Shown one piece after another: positions 1 through 9,290 of a DNA stretch of 56,969 nt. The notes under the pieces were generated by a model. The model ran no database searches. It saw nothing but the letters and a program-made list of their open reading frames with translations, and was not told the DNA's origin. Where the stretch lies: NCBI GenBank assembly GCA_029941135.1, contig JAPYRI010000002.1:30063-87031 (forward strand), written 5' to 3'. Origin of the DNA: Alphaproteobacteria bacterium (GTDB taxonomy: Bacteria > Pseudomonadota > Alphaproteobacteria > JAPYRI01). The position numbers and the translations under genes are program-made. Each line of letters opens with the position of its first letter. The first letter of the stretch is position 1.

Positions 1-953
1 CAATTGAAGCGTTTAGGGATAAATCGAACCTTGATATATTTGTATTGCATCCGGCGGGACGTGTGTCCGACGTTCAACGTCGGCAAATGACCACGGTGTT
101 GTCGGACAACGTGCATAATTTGGCAATTGAAGGATCGTTCGACGACTGCCAAGCGCTGGTAAAAGCGATGTTCAATGACCTCGAGTATCGCGACGGCATG
201 GGATTGTCGGCGGTCAATTCCATAAATTGGGCGCGGGTCATGGCGCAAACTGTTTATTACTTCAAGGCGGCCATGGCCTTGGGCGCGCCGGGTCAACCGA
301 TCGCATTTTCCGTACCGACGGGTAATTTCGGTGACATTTACGCAGGTTACGCCGCTCAATGTACTGGATTAAATGTGAGCCAGCTCGTCGTTGCCACCAA
401 TCGCAACGATATTTTGGCGCGGGTTCTGTCGACGGGGGAATACCGGACCGGAACGGTCGAGCCCACCATGAGCCCAAGTATGGATATTCAAGTGGCCAGT
501 AACTTTGAGCGCCTGCTGTTCGAAACCTATGGCCGGGAAAGTGGCGCGGTCAACGCCTTAATGACAGACTTGCAAACCAACGGTGGTTTTAAAATGAGCG
601 CTGAAGCATGCGGCAAAGCGTCCCAACTGCTTGATGCCCGCCGTGTGGATGAAGAGGAAACTCTTGCTACTATCGCGTCGGTTTACCAGGACAGCGGCAT
701 CACCATTGATCCTCACACGGCGGTTGGCGTCGCTGCGGGTCGGATTTGTCGCCGCCAATCCGAACATCCAATGGTCATGCTGGCGACCGCTCATCCGGCG
801 AAGTTTCCCGACGCGATCACCAAGGCGACCGGGGTTGTCCCGGAACTACCGCCTGGTTTGGCAGACTTGCACCAACGGCCCGAGCGGTATGACACACTGA
901 CGGCCGACTTGGATGCGGTAAAAACTTACATCACCAAATGCGCGGCCCGGTAG
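1..953 (+). CDS. thrC: Threonine synthase, 3' part (5' end outside window)
   Basis: This is a PLP enzyme of threonine synthesis that converts O-phosphohomoserine to threonine. The frame is open from base 3, before the track's start at 45 (IEAFRDKSNLDIFVLHPAGR), so the gene enters from the left and roughly the first third is missing, probably including the PLP lysine. Visible motifs are HPAGRVSDVQRRQMTT and SVPTGNFGDIYAGYAA, the latter holding the GNFG phosphate-binding loop. It ends with TAG, 18 bp before an M16 peptidase gene, a pairing I recall as common in Alphaproteobacteria. thrB lies about 7 kb downstream on the other strand, so the Thr genes are not one operon. Confidence 0.95.
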   Translation, partial: IEAFRDKSNLDIFVLHPAGRVSDVQRRQMTTVLSDNVHNLAIEGSFDDCQALVKAMFNDLEYRDGMGLSAVNSINWARVMAQTVYYFKAAMALGAPGQPIAFSVPTGNFGDIYAGYAAQCTGLNVSQLVVATNRNDILARVLSTGEYRTGTVEPTMSPSMDIQVASNFERLLFETYGRESGAVNALMTDLQTNGGFKMSAEACGKASQLLDARRVDEEETLATIASVYQDSGITIDPHTAVGVAAGRICRRQSEHPMVMLATAHPAKFPDAITKATGVVPELPPGLADLHQRPERYDTLTADLDAVKTYITKCAAR

Positions 954-971
954 GGGAGGAACCAGCACAGT

Positions 972-2231
972 ATGACAGTCGAAACAACAACACTGGACAA
1001 CGGATTAAGGATCGTCACCGAGCACATGCCCCACCTGGAAACGGCGTCACTCGGTGTGTGGATTGATGTGGGGGCGCGCTTCGAAGATCCGGCGTCAAAC
1101 GGTGTCTCTCACTTCCTTGAGCATATGGCGTTTAAGGGCACGAAGACGCGGAATGCCCGCCAAATCGTAGAAACCGTGGAAGGCGTGGGCGGGCATCTGA
1201 ATGCCTATACTTCGCGCGAGCAAACCGCATATTTCGCCCAAATATTGAAACACGATGTGCCGATGGCACTCGATATATTGTCGGATATTTTACTGAATTC
1301 AGTGTTTGACCAAAGCGAAATTGAGCGCGAACGTACGGTTATTTTACAAGAAATCGGTCAGGCACTGGACACGCCCGATGACATCGTTTTCGACCATTTG
1401 CAACAAGCGGCATTTCCGGACCAGCCCTTGGGTCGTCCCGTACTTGGGACATCGGATCTGGTTTTGACCTTTGATCGTCAGACATTGCGCGGTTATATGG
1501 GCGATCATTATCGCGCCTCCCGCATGGTGGTTTCCGCCGCTGGTAACCTGGATCATAAAGCGATTGTTGAGCAAGCAACTGAGGCTTTTTCCGCCTTGCC
1601 GGGCGCCAACAATAGTAAGTGCCCACCGGCGCAATATTGCGGCGGCGACCATCGCGAAATCAAAGCTCTTGAACAGGCGCATGTGCTTATAGCGTTTGAA
1701 GGTCTTTCCTATGACGATCCCGATTATTACGCTTTGCACGTTGCCAGCACAGTGTTTGGTGGCGGCATGTCGTCACGCCTCTTTCAAGAAGTGCGCGAAA
1801 AATTGGGCTTGGCGTATTCGATATATTGTTATGCGTCCTCCTATCAGGACAGTGGGCTATTTGGTATTTATGCCGGGACGGCGGCGGAGTCGGTTCACCA
1901 ATTGACCACCGTGGTTGCCGATGAGGCCGCCAAATTGTGTGAACGCGCGGAGGAAGATGAAGTCGCGCGCGCGCGGGCGCAACTTAAAGCCGGGCTTCTG
2001 ATGTCGCTTGAAAGCTCGGCTTCGCGCTGCGAGCAGATGGCCAAACAAACGCTCATTTATGACCGTATTGTCCCCGCGGAGGAGCTTATAGAGTCAATCG
2101 ACGCCGTTGACCGAACCGCCGTTCAACGGGTCATGGGCCGTATTATAAGGGGTAATCTGACCGTCGCCGCACTCGGCCCTACTGAACAGCTTGAAAACTA
2201 TGACCGGCTTAGCGCAAGATTTAGTTCGTAG
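972..2231 (+). CDS. M16 family zinc metallopeptidase (processing peptidase-like)
   Basis: A zinc peptidase of the pitrilysin/mitochondrial processing peptidase family. The inverted zinc motif HxxEH is seen near residue 49 (HFLEHMAFKGT), followed by the downstream ERTVILQEIG segment that supplies the third ligand glutamate. The C-terminal half has the typical GGGMSSRLFQEVREKLGLAYS loop region, here in two contiguous parts. At 419 aa it is full length for the beta-subunit-like bacterial form. A GGAGGA ribosome site lies upstream of ATG 972. It follows thrC closely, probably in one transcript. No signal peptide is seen, so it is likely cytoplasmic. Confidence 0.93.
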   Translation: MTVETTTLDNGLRIVTEHMPHLETASLGVWIDVGARFEDPASNGVSHFLEHMAFKGTKTRNARQIVETVEGVGGHLNAYTSREQTAYFAQILKHDVPMALDILSDILLNSVFDQSEIERERTVILQEIGQALDTPDDIVFDHLQQAAFPDQPLGRPVLGTSDLVLTFDRQTLRGYMGDHYRASRMVVSAAGNLDHKAIVEQATEAFSALPGANNSKCPPAQYCGGDHREIKALEQAHVLIAFEGLSYDDPDYYALHVASTVFGGGMSSRLFQEVREKLGLAYSIYCYASSYQDSGLFGIYAGTAAESVHQLTTVVADEAAKLCERAEEDEVARARAQLKAGLLMSLESSASRCEQMAKQTLIYDRIVPAEELIESIDAVDRTAVQRVMGRIIRGNLTVAALGPTEQLENYDRLSARFSS

Positions 2232-2297
2232 TGGGTTGCAGAGAGTATTGGCGGTCGCGAATATGTCGCCATTACTGAGCGGCTGGGAGCACGGTCC

Positions 2298-2891
2298 ATG
2301 CTGGTAAGCTTACTGAAGTCGGATCCGAGAATGCGGTTTGAAGGGCGGACCGTCTATATTCGTCTGCCCCAAACGACGGATTGGGAGCAGTGGTCACAAT
2401 TGCGGGAATGCTCGAGGGATTTTTTGATGGCTTGGGAACCGGTATGGCCGACAGATGATTTGACCAAAGCCGCATATGGCCGCCGATTGCGCCGCTATAG
2501 TCAAAGCATTCGGCAAGGCAGTTTGTACCCGTTTTTTATCTTCACCAAGAAGGATCATCAACTGATCGGTGGCATTACCTTCACCAACGTGCGGCGGGGC
2601 ACCGTGCAGGGGTGTTCGGTGGGTTACTGGGTCGGCGAGCCCTATGCGCGCAAAGGATACATGAGTGACACTATGCAAGCCGCGATCACATTCGCATTTG
2701 ATATTTTAGGCTTACATCGGGTTGAAGCGGCGTGTCTGCCGGAAAACAAACCCAGCCGTAGACTGCTTTTGAAGACTGGATTTGCTGAAGAAGGCTACGC
2801 CCGGGAGTATTTGAAAATATGCGGCGCATGGCGTGACCACGTCCGCTTTGGCATCTTAGCCACCGACTCGCGTCCGGGCAGTCGATTGTAA
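2298..2891 (+). CDS. GNAT N-acetyltransferase, RimJ/RimL type
   Basis: A 197-aa acetyltransferase resembling the RimJ/RimL family that acetylates ribosomal protein N-termini, although the actual substrate cannot be told. The acetyl-CoA loop region appears as VGYWVGEPYARKGYMSD, followed by the characteristic GLHRVEAACLPENKPSRRLL segment. ATG 2298 is chosen because GGGAGC sits 8 bp upstream; an in-frame ATG at 2331 is an alternative. It follows the M16 peptidase by 66 bp on the same strand and converges with yqgE 10 bp beyond its stop. Confidence 0.88.
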   Translation: MLVSLLKSDPRMRFEGRTVYIRLPQTTDWEQWSQLRECSRDFLMAWEPVWPTDDLTKAAYGRRLRRYSQSIRQGSLYPFFIFTKKDHQLIGGITFTNVRRGTVQGCSVGYWVGEPYARKGYMSDTMQAAITFAFDILGLHRVEAACLPENKPSRRLLLKTGFAEEGYAREYLKICGAWRDHVRFGILATDSRPGSRL

Positions 2892-2901
2892 ACCAGGCTC
2901 G

Positions 2902-3468
2902 TTAGGCGTGCCCGGCATTGCCTGAAAACAATGATACATCAATGCCCAGCGTGGCGATTGCGCGCGGCCACTTGTCGGCAAGACCGGGGCCGAATACCAA
3001 TTCCTCATCTGCCTTGGTATGCAACCAGCCGTTCGCGCCGATCTCAACCTCAAGTTGCCCCGGCGCCCATCCGGAATAACCGAGCGCCAACAGGTTGTGG
3101 CGCGGTCCAACGCCTCCAGCAATTGCCGTCAGAATATCGGCTGTCGCTGTCAGCCCAATGTCTTTGCTGACAATCAAAGTCGATTCCTGCACAAAGTCCG
3201 TCGAATGAAGAACAAATCCGCGGCCCGTCTCGACCGGTCCGCCGGCATGCACCAAAATATTCTCAGCCGGGGCCTGGACATCGATTTCCAGCTGTTCCAG
3301 GAGTTCCGGAAAAGTGATGTAATCGACTTCCTTGTTAATGACGAGGCCCATTGCGCCATCTTCGGAATGGGAACACATGTATATGACGGTATGTGCGAAA
3401 CGCGAATCGCCCATATCCGGCATGGCCATCAAGAGTTGGCCTTCGAGGAAATTTTGTTCTTCACCCAT
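2902..3468 (-). CDS. YqgE/AlgH family protein
   Basis: A 188-aa member of the UPF0301 family (YqgE/AlgH), whose biochemical role is not established. Diagnostic features are the start FLEGQLLMAMPDM, the segment DGAMGLVINK and HAGGPVETGRGFVLH in the middle. Length and ends fit the family. The gene points away from the DsbD-domain gene at 3647, leaving a 178-bp divergent promoter region. It converges with the acetyltransferase gene. Confidence 0.93.
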   Translation of the reverse strand: MGEEQNFLEGQLLMAMPDMGDSRFAHTVIYMCSHSEDGAMGLVINKEVDYITFPELLEQLEIDVQAPAENILVHAGGPVETGRGFVLHSTDFVQESTLIVSKDIGLTATADILTAIAGGVGPRHNLLALGYSGWAPGQLEVEIGANGWLHTKADEELVFGPGLADKWPRAIATLGIDVSLFSGNAGHA

Positions 3469-3646
3469 TTTTGTAAATCGAATCTCTAATGTTCGGCGCT
3501 ACTATAAGATCCATTAAAGCACGTTTTAGTCTCAAAACCAGCTCTCGACCCTGTTCAGCTAATAGGGGCTATCGGTGCATTCAATCTTGAGTGAACTGCC
3601 ATTCTGGGGCTTGTTTCCAATACGGCCAAATGGTACCCGGAAGTGA

Positions 3647-4519
3647 ATGACTAGATTAGCACGCATATTGCAATCGGCATTAGTGATGCTCGGCATCATC
3701 TGGGGCGACTGTTCCGAAGTCGCCGCAGAAATTTCAGCGTCCGATTGGCAGGTCACAGAATATGGCCAAATAAGGCTGATTTCTGGTGTGACGGCGGTCG
3801 GCGACAAGGTTTCTGTTCCTTTGGGAATTCAGATCAAACTAAAACCAGAATGGAAAACCTATTGGCGATCCCCTGGTGAAAGCGGGATACCCCCAGGGTT
3901 TAACTGGTCTCAATCACGGAATTTGGCGAAGACCGAAATTTATTGGCCGGCACCTGGCCGCTATACATCGTTTGGCCTCGATACGATTGGCTACAAGAAC
4001 GAAGTCGTTTTCCCGATCACCGCTCAAGTAGAAGTTCCTGGTCAAGCGGTGTCGGCAATTGTGAACGTTGATTATGCCGTGTGCCGGGACATTTGCGTGC
4101 CCCTGCAAACTCGTTTGCACCTCCAAATTCCCGCGGGCGACCGCTCTTCGAGCGAGCACACCTCTTTAATTCAACAGTTTACTGGTCTGGTGCCGACAGT
4201 GGCCGGGGAACGGACGGATGCGAGTGGTCCAATACTCAAGGATTTACATATCAGTGATGTGACGGGAACCGAATTTTTGACAGCTGTGGTGAGACGGCCG
4301 CCAGCCGCAGAAAATTATGACCTGTTTGTTGAGGCTGGCGATGATTTTGGCTTTGGATCTCCGACAGTAAAGGTTCAAAAAGACTTAAATGAGATCGAAT
4401 TCGATGTGCCGGTCTACCGTTTCCGAAAAAATGCCGATTTGTCAGCCGTGCCCGTTTCCCTCACTTTTGTTGCGGGAATATCGGCAATTGTATGGTCGAG
4501 AACTTTGAGCTCGGATTGA
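3647..4519 (+). CDS. Protein with DsbD N-terminal (DsbD-alpha-like) domain
   Basis: A 290-aa exported protein with an N-terminal signal peptide (hydrophobic residues about 7-20, likely cleavage after EVAAE). The rest resembles the N-terminal periplasmic domain of the disulfide reductase DsbD. It keeps the cysteine pair in VDYAVCRDICVPLQ, the counterpart of the DsbD-alpha redox pair. The DsbD membrane and C-terminal thioredoxin domains are absent, so it may receive electrons from a separate CcdA-like protein (inference). A GGAAG site precedes ATG 3647 at short spacing. A peroxiredoxin gene follows 119 bp downstream on the same strand. Confidence 0.82.
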   Translation: MTRLARILQSALVMLGIIWGDCSEVAAEISASDWQVTEYGQIRLISGVTAVGDKVSVPLGIQIKLKPEWKTYWRSPGESGIPPGFNWSQSRNLAKTEIYWPAPGRYTSFGLDTIGYKNEVVFPITAQVEVPGQAVSAIVNVDYAVCRDICVPLQTRLHLQIPAGDRSSSEHTSLIQQFTGLVPTVAGERTDASGPILKDLHISDVTGTEFLTAVVRRPPAAENYDLFVEAGDDFGFGSPTVKVQKDLNEIEFDVPVYRFRKNADLSAVPVSLTFVAGISAIVWSRTLSSD

Positions 4520-4638
4520 TATTCGATGCACGAAACAGTATGGTTTCGCGTGGAATACAGAATTCCAGGATTTAATTTTGCCATATTCGGGAAGGTGTTG
4601 GCGCGTATCTCGACAAACCGAAGCCAAGGGGAGAGCAA

Positions 4639-5127
4639 ATGGATATCAAATTGATGGTCGGCGACGAAATACCGGAATTTACCTTCATGCACATGACAGG
4701 TGATGGACCGGCGCCGATCACTACAAAAGAATTATTTGGCGGCAAGAAAGTAGCCTTGTTTGCCCTGCCGGGCGCATTTACGCCGACTTGCTCGGTCGAG
4801 CATCTTCCCGGGTACGTGAACAATGCTGACGCCCTTAAGGCAAAGGGCATTGATAGCATCGTGTGCTTATCGGTAAATGACGTGTTCGTCATGGATGCAT
4901 GGGCTAAATCTGCGGGCGCCGAGGGCAAAGTTCTCATGCTTGCCGACGGCAATGCCGAGTTTACCAAGCATATGGAGCTTGATTTGGATGCCAGCGGCTT
5001 CGGCATGGGCATTCGCTCGCAACGCTATTCCATGGTCATCGACGATGGTGTGGTCAAACACTTGAATATCGAGGAGGGTGTTGGCCTTGATGTCAGCAGC
5101 GCCGAGACAATTCTTGGACAACTTTGA
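4639..5127 (+). CDS. Peroxiredoxin, Prx5 type
   Basis: A thiol peroxidase of the Prx5 subfamily that reduces H2O2 and organic peroxides. The peroxidatic cysteine (about residue 51) lies in PGAFTPTCSVEHLPGY. A second cysteine sits in IVCLSVND (about 76). There is no C-terminal resolving cysteine, so a 1-Cys mechanism using glutathione/glutaredoxin is likely (inference). The 162-aa length is usual. A strong GGGGAG ribosome site precedes ATG 4639. The gene is followed directly by a good intrinsic terminator. The DsbD-domain gene upstream suggests a thiol-redox pair. Confidence 0.93.
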   Translation: MDIKLMVGDEIPEFTFMHMTGDGPAPITTKELFGGKKVALFALPGAFTPTCSVEHLPGYVNNADALKAKGIDSIVCLSVNDVFVMDAWAKSAGAEGKVLMLADGNAEFTKHMELDLDASGFGMGIRSQRYSMVIDDGVVKHLNIEEGVGLDVSSAETILGQL

Positions 5128-5145
5128 GCCCTAGAGGCAATGACG

Positions 5146-5171
5146 AAAAGGGGGCTTAGGCCCCCTTTTTT
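5146..5171 (+). terminator. Rho-independent terminator after the peroxiredoxin gene
   Basis: GGGGGC-TTAG-GCCCCC forms a 6-bp GC stem, extended by AAAA/TTTT, and runs into a T tract. It lies 18 bp after the peroxiredoxin stop and should end that transcript. Confidence 0.9.
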
Positions 5172-5184
5172 GTGTTTGGCCTTC

Positions 5185-5220
5185 GAACAACCGTGGACAG
5201 TATACTGTCCCCGATTGTTC
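5185..5220. repeat. 36-bp near-perfect palindrome (copy 1 of a shared motif)
   Basis: The core GGACAGTATACTGTCC (5195-5210) is a perfect 16-bp palindrome. Outer arms GAACAA/TTGTTC extend it to 36 bp with two mismatched pairs. The same GGACAGTATA / TATACTGTCC arms recur at 29081-29136 around a longer loop. It lies between a terminator and the SPFH gene. It could be a REP-like mobile palindrome or a protein-binding site. Confidence 0.8.
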
Positions 5221-5298
5221 TTACACTCGTGCTAGGCTATCGCTATCGGGATAATTGCTGATCGGTAAACTCAGCCAGCAAGCCAGAAAGGAACTGCC

Positions 5299-6288
5299 AT
5301 GTTAGATTTTTCAATTTTTGTCGTGGTGTTGTTGGGGTTGGCCGTGATTTTTGTTTTTCTCGGCGTTCGGACGGTATCCCAGGGATACGAATACACGGTC
5401 GAGCGCTTTGGGCGCTACACGCGCACTTTGCGCCCCGGCTTCCATATCATTATTCCGATCATTGATCAGATAGGTTCTAAATTGAACATGATGGAGCAGG
5501 TTCTCGACGTGGCGTCTCAAGAAGTGATTACTCGCGACAACGCAATGGTCACAGTGGATGGCGTTGTGTTTTACCAAATTCTTGATGCCAGTCAGGCGGC
5601 CTATGAAGTTTCCGATTTGACCAGGGCCATTCTCAACTTGACCATGACCAACATTCGGACCGTCATGGGGTCAATGGATTTGGATGAACTTTTGTCTCAA
5701 CGGGACGCAATTAATGCGCGCTTGCTTAACGTTGTTGACGAGGCGACCGGGCCGTGGGGTGTAAAAGTAACTCGGATCGAGATTAAAGACATTTCTCCGC
5801 CCCGCGACTTGGTCGAAGCCATGGCCCGGCAAATGAAAGCCGAGCGCGACAAGCGCGCGAACATTCTTGAGGCAGAAGGACTCAGGCAAGCTGAAATCCT
5901 GGGTGCCGAGGGCAGCAAGCAGGCTGTTATTCTGGACGCTGAAGGACGGCGTGAAGCTGCGTTTCGTGACGCCGAAGCCCGTGAAAGAGAGGCGGAAGCG
6001 GAAGCCAAGGCAACCACCATGCAGTCAGACGCCATTGAATCAGGCAATATTCACGCCATAAATTATTTCGTCGCCCAACAATATATCGACGCCTTGAAGG
6101 CGTTTGCTGGGTCAGAGAACGAGAAAATACTGTTCATGCCATTGGAAGCGGCAAATGTGATCGGGGCGATCGGCGGTGTTGCTGAGATTGCGCGGCAAGC
6201 GTTTGGCGGCTCTGGGAGTGGAAAAGGCGGCGCCGGCAAGGGTGCTGACGATGATTCGTCCGGTCCGTGGCTGTCAGGGGACCAATGA
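5299..6288 (+). CDS. SPFH domain protein (stomatin/QmcA-like)
   Basis: A membrane-anchored scaffold protein of the stomatin/prohibitin/flotillin family. Residues about 5-25 form an N-terminal membrane segment. The SPFH core follows ([20 protein letters not shown] and later [15 protein letters not shown]). The middle has a long charged coiled coil rich in Glu/Ala repeats such as [11 protein letters not shown], and the tail is Gly/Asp-rich. An AGAAAGGAA ribosome site precedes ATG 5299. Its stop overlaps the NfeD start (ATGA), and SPFH and NfeD proteins are known to act as a pair in membrane domain organisation and quality control. Confidence 0.93.
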   Translation: MLDFSIFVVVLLGLAVIFVFLGVRTVSQGYEYTVERFGRYTRTLRPGFHIIIPIIDQIGSKLNMMEQVLDVASQEVITRDNAMVTVDGVVFYQILDASQAAYEVSDLTRAILNLTMTNIRTVMGSMDLDELLSQRDAINARLLNVVDEATGPWGVKVTRIEIKDISPPRDLVEAMARQMKAERDKRANILEAEGLRQAEILGAEGSKQAVILDAEGRREAAFRDAEAREREAEAEAKATTMQSDAIESGNIHAINYFVAQQYIDALKAFAGSENEKILFMPLEAANVIGAIGGVAEIARQAFGGSGSGKGGAGKGADDDSSGPWLSGDQ

Positions 6289-6740
6289 TGCTCGATCCAT
6301 TTCTTGAACAACTCAATCACTGGGACTGGTGGATATTCGCGACCGTGTTGATCATCCTTGAGGTGTATGCACCGAGTGCCGTGTTCTTGTGGTTGGGTGT
6401 GGCTGCCGGCGGTGTCGGCGGTGTGGTTTTCGTTTTGCCTGATATTTCTTGGGAAAATCAGGTTTTGGTGTTTGCCTTGTTATCGGTCGTCAGCGTCCTC
6501 GTTGGACGAAGATATTTTCGTTGGCGTCCCATCGCGACGGACCATCCCTTTCTCAATCGGCGTGGCGAACAATACGTGGGTCGCTCCGCGATTCTGGTAA
6601 AGTCTATCGAACATGGCAAGGGGGCGATCCGGTTGGATGACAGTACTTGGAGTGTAACCGGCCCGGACCTGCCGGAAGGGGCGAGCGTTAAGATCGTTGG
6701 GGCTGAAGGAACCATCTTGCTGGTGGAGGAAGACAAGTAA
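6285..6740 (+). CDS. NfeD family membrane protein
   Basis: A short NfeD-type protein (about 151 aa), the usual partner of an SPFH protein. Hydrophobic segments cover the first 75 residues or so (e.g. [16 protein letters not shown] and [15 protein letters not shown]). A soluble OB-fold domain follows ([28 protein letters not shown]). I chose ATG 6285, overlapping the upstream stop by 4 nt; ATG 6288 is equally possible. The track start at 6267 is a GTG deep inside the neighbour. It ends 2 bp before a convergent gene. Confidence 0.9.
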   Translation: MMLDPFLEQLNHWDWWIFATVLIILEVYAPSAVFLWLGVAAGGVGGVVFVLPDISWENQVLVFALLSVVSVLVGRRYFRWRPIATDHPFLNRRGEQYVGRSAILVKSIEHGKGAIRLDDSTWSVTGPDLPEGASVKIVGAEGTILLVEEDK

Positions 6741-6742
6741 CG

Positions 6743-7381
6743 TCAGCGGCCCACTGAACGCACGGCGGAGGGTTGCGTCGTTTCAATCCGTCTCATTTCC
6801 GAGTTATCGAACAGTGCCGGATTATTTATGTAATCCAACAAGAAATCGGTTGAATCCTGACCCCAAAACAGGGCGCCATTGAGTGCCGCTGTTGGGACGC
6901 CAAAGACATTCGCCTCGATTGCCCGTTTCCCATTTTCATGCAGTTCATCTTTTACTTTTTGGTCAGAAATCAATGCACTCGCGTCGTCAACTCCAACCGC
7001 TTTCGAAATGCTGTTCCAGCCGGTCGGGTTGTCCGGGAGGTGACCGTCCGCCCAGATGGCCTTGAATATCTGCCCAATCGCCGCCGATTTGCTGCCGAGC
7101 GCAATCGCCAACCTGAGTGCTTGCAAGGGATTGAACGGGTGGTTGGGCGGCATCCGATAGGGCATTCCGTCGCGATCGGCCAGCCATTGGGCTTGCCGGA
7201 ATGTATAAACCCGCTTTCCGGGAATTTCAGCTGGCCCTTTGTGGCCCCAGTGGTCCAATAACCCGGCGAACAGTATCGGACGGTATCGAACGGATATTTT
7301 GTCGGACAGGCGTTCCAATTGGCAAAATTGCAGGTAGGCATAGGGAGATATAAAGTCGAAATACCATTCGATCTCGGCCAT
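6743..7381 (-). CDS. 2-hydroxychromene-2-carboxylate isomerase (DsbA/GST-kappa fold)
   Basis: A 212-aa glutathione-dependent isomerase-like protein of the kappa-GST/DsbA superfamily, known from naphthalene catabolism but widespread elsewhere. The N-terminal motif WYFDFISPYAYLQ carries the active-site serine instead of a Cys pair. The C-terminal FGVPTAALNGALFWGQD is the cis-Pro region with the GQD ending typical of the family. It is transcribed with rnhA and thrB on the same strand, 41 bp beyond the rnhA stop. No other aromatic-degradation genes are nearby, so the substrate is unknown. Confidence 0.9.
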   Translation of the reverse strand: MAEIEWYFDFISPYAYLQFCQLERLSDKISVRYRPILFAGLLDHWGHKGPAEIPGKRVYTFRQAQWLADRDGMPYRMPPNHPFNPLQALRLAIALGSKSAAIGQIFKAIWADGHLPDNPTGWNSISKAVGVDDASALISDQKVKDELHENGKRAIEANVFGVPTAALNGALFWGQDSTDFLLDYINNPALFDNSEMRRIETTQPSAVRSVGR

Positions 7382-7422
7382 ACTGTGAGTTACTCCCCGC
7401 GTCTAAGTTTCTTTGAATAGGT

Positions 7423-7857
7423 TTATAAATACATCGCCATACCTTGTCTGGCCAGGGCATCGGCGCGTTCATTCTCAGGGTTGCCCTGGTGACCGCGCAC
7501 CCAGTGCCATTCAATTTGATGCGGCGCGCTGGCAAGCTCAAGACGTTGCCACAAATCGACATTCTTGACCGGCTTTTTGGCGGCGGTTTTCCAGCTCCGG
7601 CGTTTCCAATTGACGATCCACTTGGTTATGCCGTCGCGCACGTAGGTACTGTCGGTATATACGTCCACCAGACAGGGGCGTTTCAATTGGCTTAAGGCCT
7701 CAATCGCGGCCGTCAGTTCCATGCGATTGTTGGTTGTTTCAAACTCGCCGCCGGTGATTTCGCGCTCGTTCCCATTGAACAATAACAAAGCTCCCCACCC
7801 ACCGGGGCCTGGATTGCCCGAACAAGCGCCGTCTGTATAAATCTCAACTTTATCCAC
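7423..7857 (-). CDS. rnhA: Ribonuclease HI
   Basis: Degrades the RNA strand of RNA/DNA hybrids. The Asp/Glu catalytic set is visible: [41 protein letters not shown] and NERADALAR. The track ORF starts far upstream inside thrB. I place the start at GTG 7857, eight bases after the thrB stop, which gives 144 aa and an N-terminus ([10 protein letters not shown]) that fits the family. The thrB-rnhA pairing is, to my knowledge, common in Alphaproteobacteria. rnhB is also in this window at 24 kb. Confidence 0.95.
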   Translation of the reverse strand: MDKVEIYTDGACSGNPGPGGWGALLLFNGNEREITGGEFETTNNRMELTAAIEALSQLKRPCLVDVYTDSTYVRDGITKWIVNWKRRSWKTAAKKPVKNVDLWQRLELASAPHQIEWHWVRGHQGNPENERADALARQGMAMYL

Positions 7858-7865
7858 GACAGAAT

Positions 7866-8828
7866 TCAATCCAAACCATAGGCGCCAGGGCCTGTGACGG
7901 CTTGATGAAAACGCAATCGCCCGAGAAACTCCATGGGATTTTTGGGTTTGACCAGAGCTCCTTCTACCTGATGGAGCCAATCATAGACCCGGGTCAGCAA
8001 AAAGCGCATGGCGGCGCCTCGGGCAAGCACCGGCAATGCGGCGAGCTCGTCGCGATTGAGCGGCCTTATATTACCGTAAGCGGAAAGCAGCATACGGGCC
8101 TTGGTGATATTAAAGGCACCGTCGGGCTCGAAGCACCAGGCGTTCAAGCAGATCGCCAGGTCGTAAGCCAGAAAATCATTGCACGCGAAGTAAAAATCTA
8201 TGAGGCCGGATAAATCGTCGCCAAGAAAAAAGACATTATCCGGGAATAAATCAGCATGAATGACGCCCTCGGGCAAGCCTTGCGGCCAATGGGCCTCCAG
8301 ATAATCCAGTTCCTTCGAGATGATCTCCTTAAGCTTGCTCTGGATAGTGTTGGCGCGCGGCACGCTGTCGTTAAACAGGGGCCGCCATCCACTGACCGAC
8401 AAAGAATTGTCCCGCTTTGTCCCATAGCTCATTCCGGCGAGATGAAAGTGTGCCAAGTGTTTACCCAACTGAGCACAATCCCGGGGCGAGGGCCGCGAAC
8501 GGGCGACGCCTTGGAGGAAACTGATGATAGCCGCCGGCCGTCCGGCAACTGTCCGTAAAGCCTTGCTATCGCGTCCATGTATCGGCGTCGGGCAGGGGAT
8601 GTCACTCGCTGCCAGGTGATCCATCAACCCCAAAAAATAGGGCAGATCCTCCGGATCCACACGTTTTTCATAGAGGGTAAGAATAAAGTTCGCGTGCTCG
8701 GTCTGGAGCAGGTAATTCGAGTTTTCAACGCCCTCTGCGATGCCTTTAAAGGACACCACTTTGCCAATGTCATACTCGGTCACAAATGCCCGTAGCATTT
8801 CATCGGGGACTTCTGTGTACACAGCCAT
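7866..8828 (-). CDS. thrB: Homoserine kinase (APH-fold ThrB)
   Basis: Phosphorylates homoserine in threonine synthesis. This is the aminoglycoside-phosphotransferase-fold type found in Alphaproteobacteria and Pseudomonas, not the GHMP type of E. coli. Seen: [20 protein letters not shown] at the N-terminus, GVENSNYLL in the nucleotide loop region, [11 protein letters not shown] as the catalytic loop and [16 protein letters not shown] for the metal-binding Asp. At 320 aa it is full length. It is the first gene of a thrB-rnhA-isomerase run, and its upstream region diverges from the CDGSH gene. Confidence 0.95.
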   Translation of the reverse strand: MAVYTEVPDEMLRAFVTEYDIGKVVSFKGIAEGVENSNYLLQTEHANFILTLYEKRVDPEDLPYFLGLMDHLAASDIPCPTPIHGRDSKALRTVAGRPAAIISFLQGVARSRPSPRDCAQLGKHLAHFHLAGMSYGTKRDNSLSVSGWRPLFNDSVPRANTIQSKLKEIISKELDYLEAHWPQGLPEGVIHADLFPDNVFFLGDDLSGLIDFYFACNDFLAYDLAICLNAWCFEPDGAFNITKARMLLSAYGNIRPLNRDELAALPVLARGAAMRFLLTRVYDWLHQVEGALVKPKNPMEFLGRLRFHQAVTGPGAYGLD

Positions 8829-8970
8829 TCAAATCACCGGCGTTGTTGCGCGAGCACTCCAATGTTGTCCAACATCGGCGCGTCCTCTAAGGTTTAATTT
8901 CCGGGCGCCAAACACCCGGTTGTTTGCTTCGGAAACCTAACCCAGAGTGTAACGAGAGGGAACCCGCGTC

Positions 8971-9210
8971 ATGTCAGAGCCAATTGTTGTCCAAAAAATG
9001 CCCATGAGTGCCGATGTGGAAGAGGGGAAGTCTTATTACTGGTGCGCTTGCGGCAAAAGTGCGGCACAGCCGTTTTGCGATGGCTCGCACAAGGGCTCTG
9101 ATTTTGTCCCCACAGAGTACAAAGCCGATGCGACAAGGACGGTTTTTTTCTGCGCGTGTAAACATACCGACAATGCGCCGCTTTGTGACGGGTCGCACAG
9201 CCGAATTTAA
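8971..9210 (+). CDS. Double CDGSH iron-sulfur protein
   Basis: A 79-aa protein with two complete CDGSH iron-sulfur motifs in tandem: CACGKSAAQPFCDGSH and CACKHTDNAPLCDGSH. Each provides three Cys and one His for a labile 2Fe-2S cluster. Such small proteins are linked to redox or iron-sulfur handling, but the exact role is not known. A GAGAGGGA ribosome site precedes ATG 8971. It stands alone between a divergent thrB and the glycine riboswitch. Confidence 0.92.
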   Translation: MSEPIVVQKMPMSADVEEGKSYYWCACGKSAAQPFCDGSHKGSDFVPTEYKADATRTVFFCACKHTDNAPLCDGSHSRI

Positions 9211-9290
9211 TTTTACATGAGTTGACTAACAGCGGGCCGGCACTATCATGTCGTCTTCGGGCCTTAAGCCCGTGCCGTTAAGTTAGCCTT

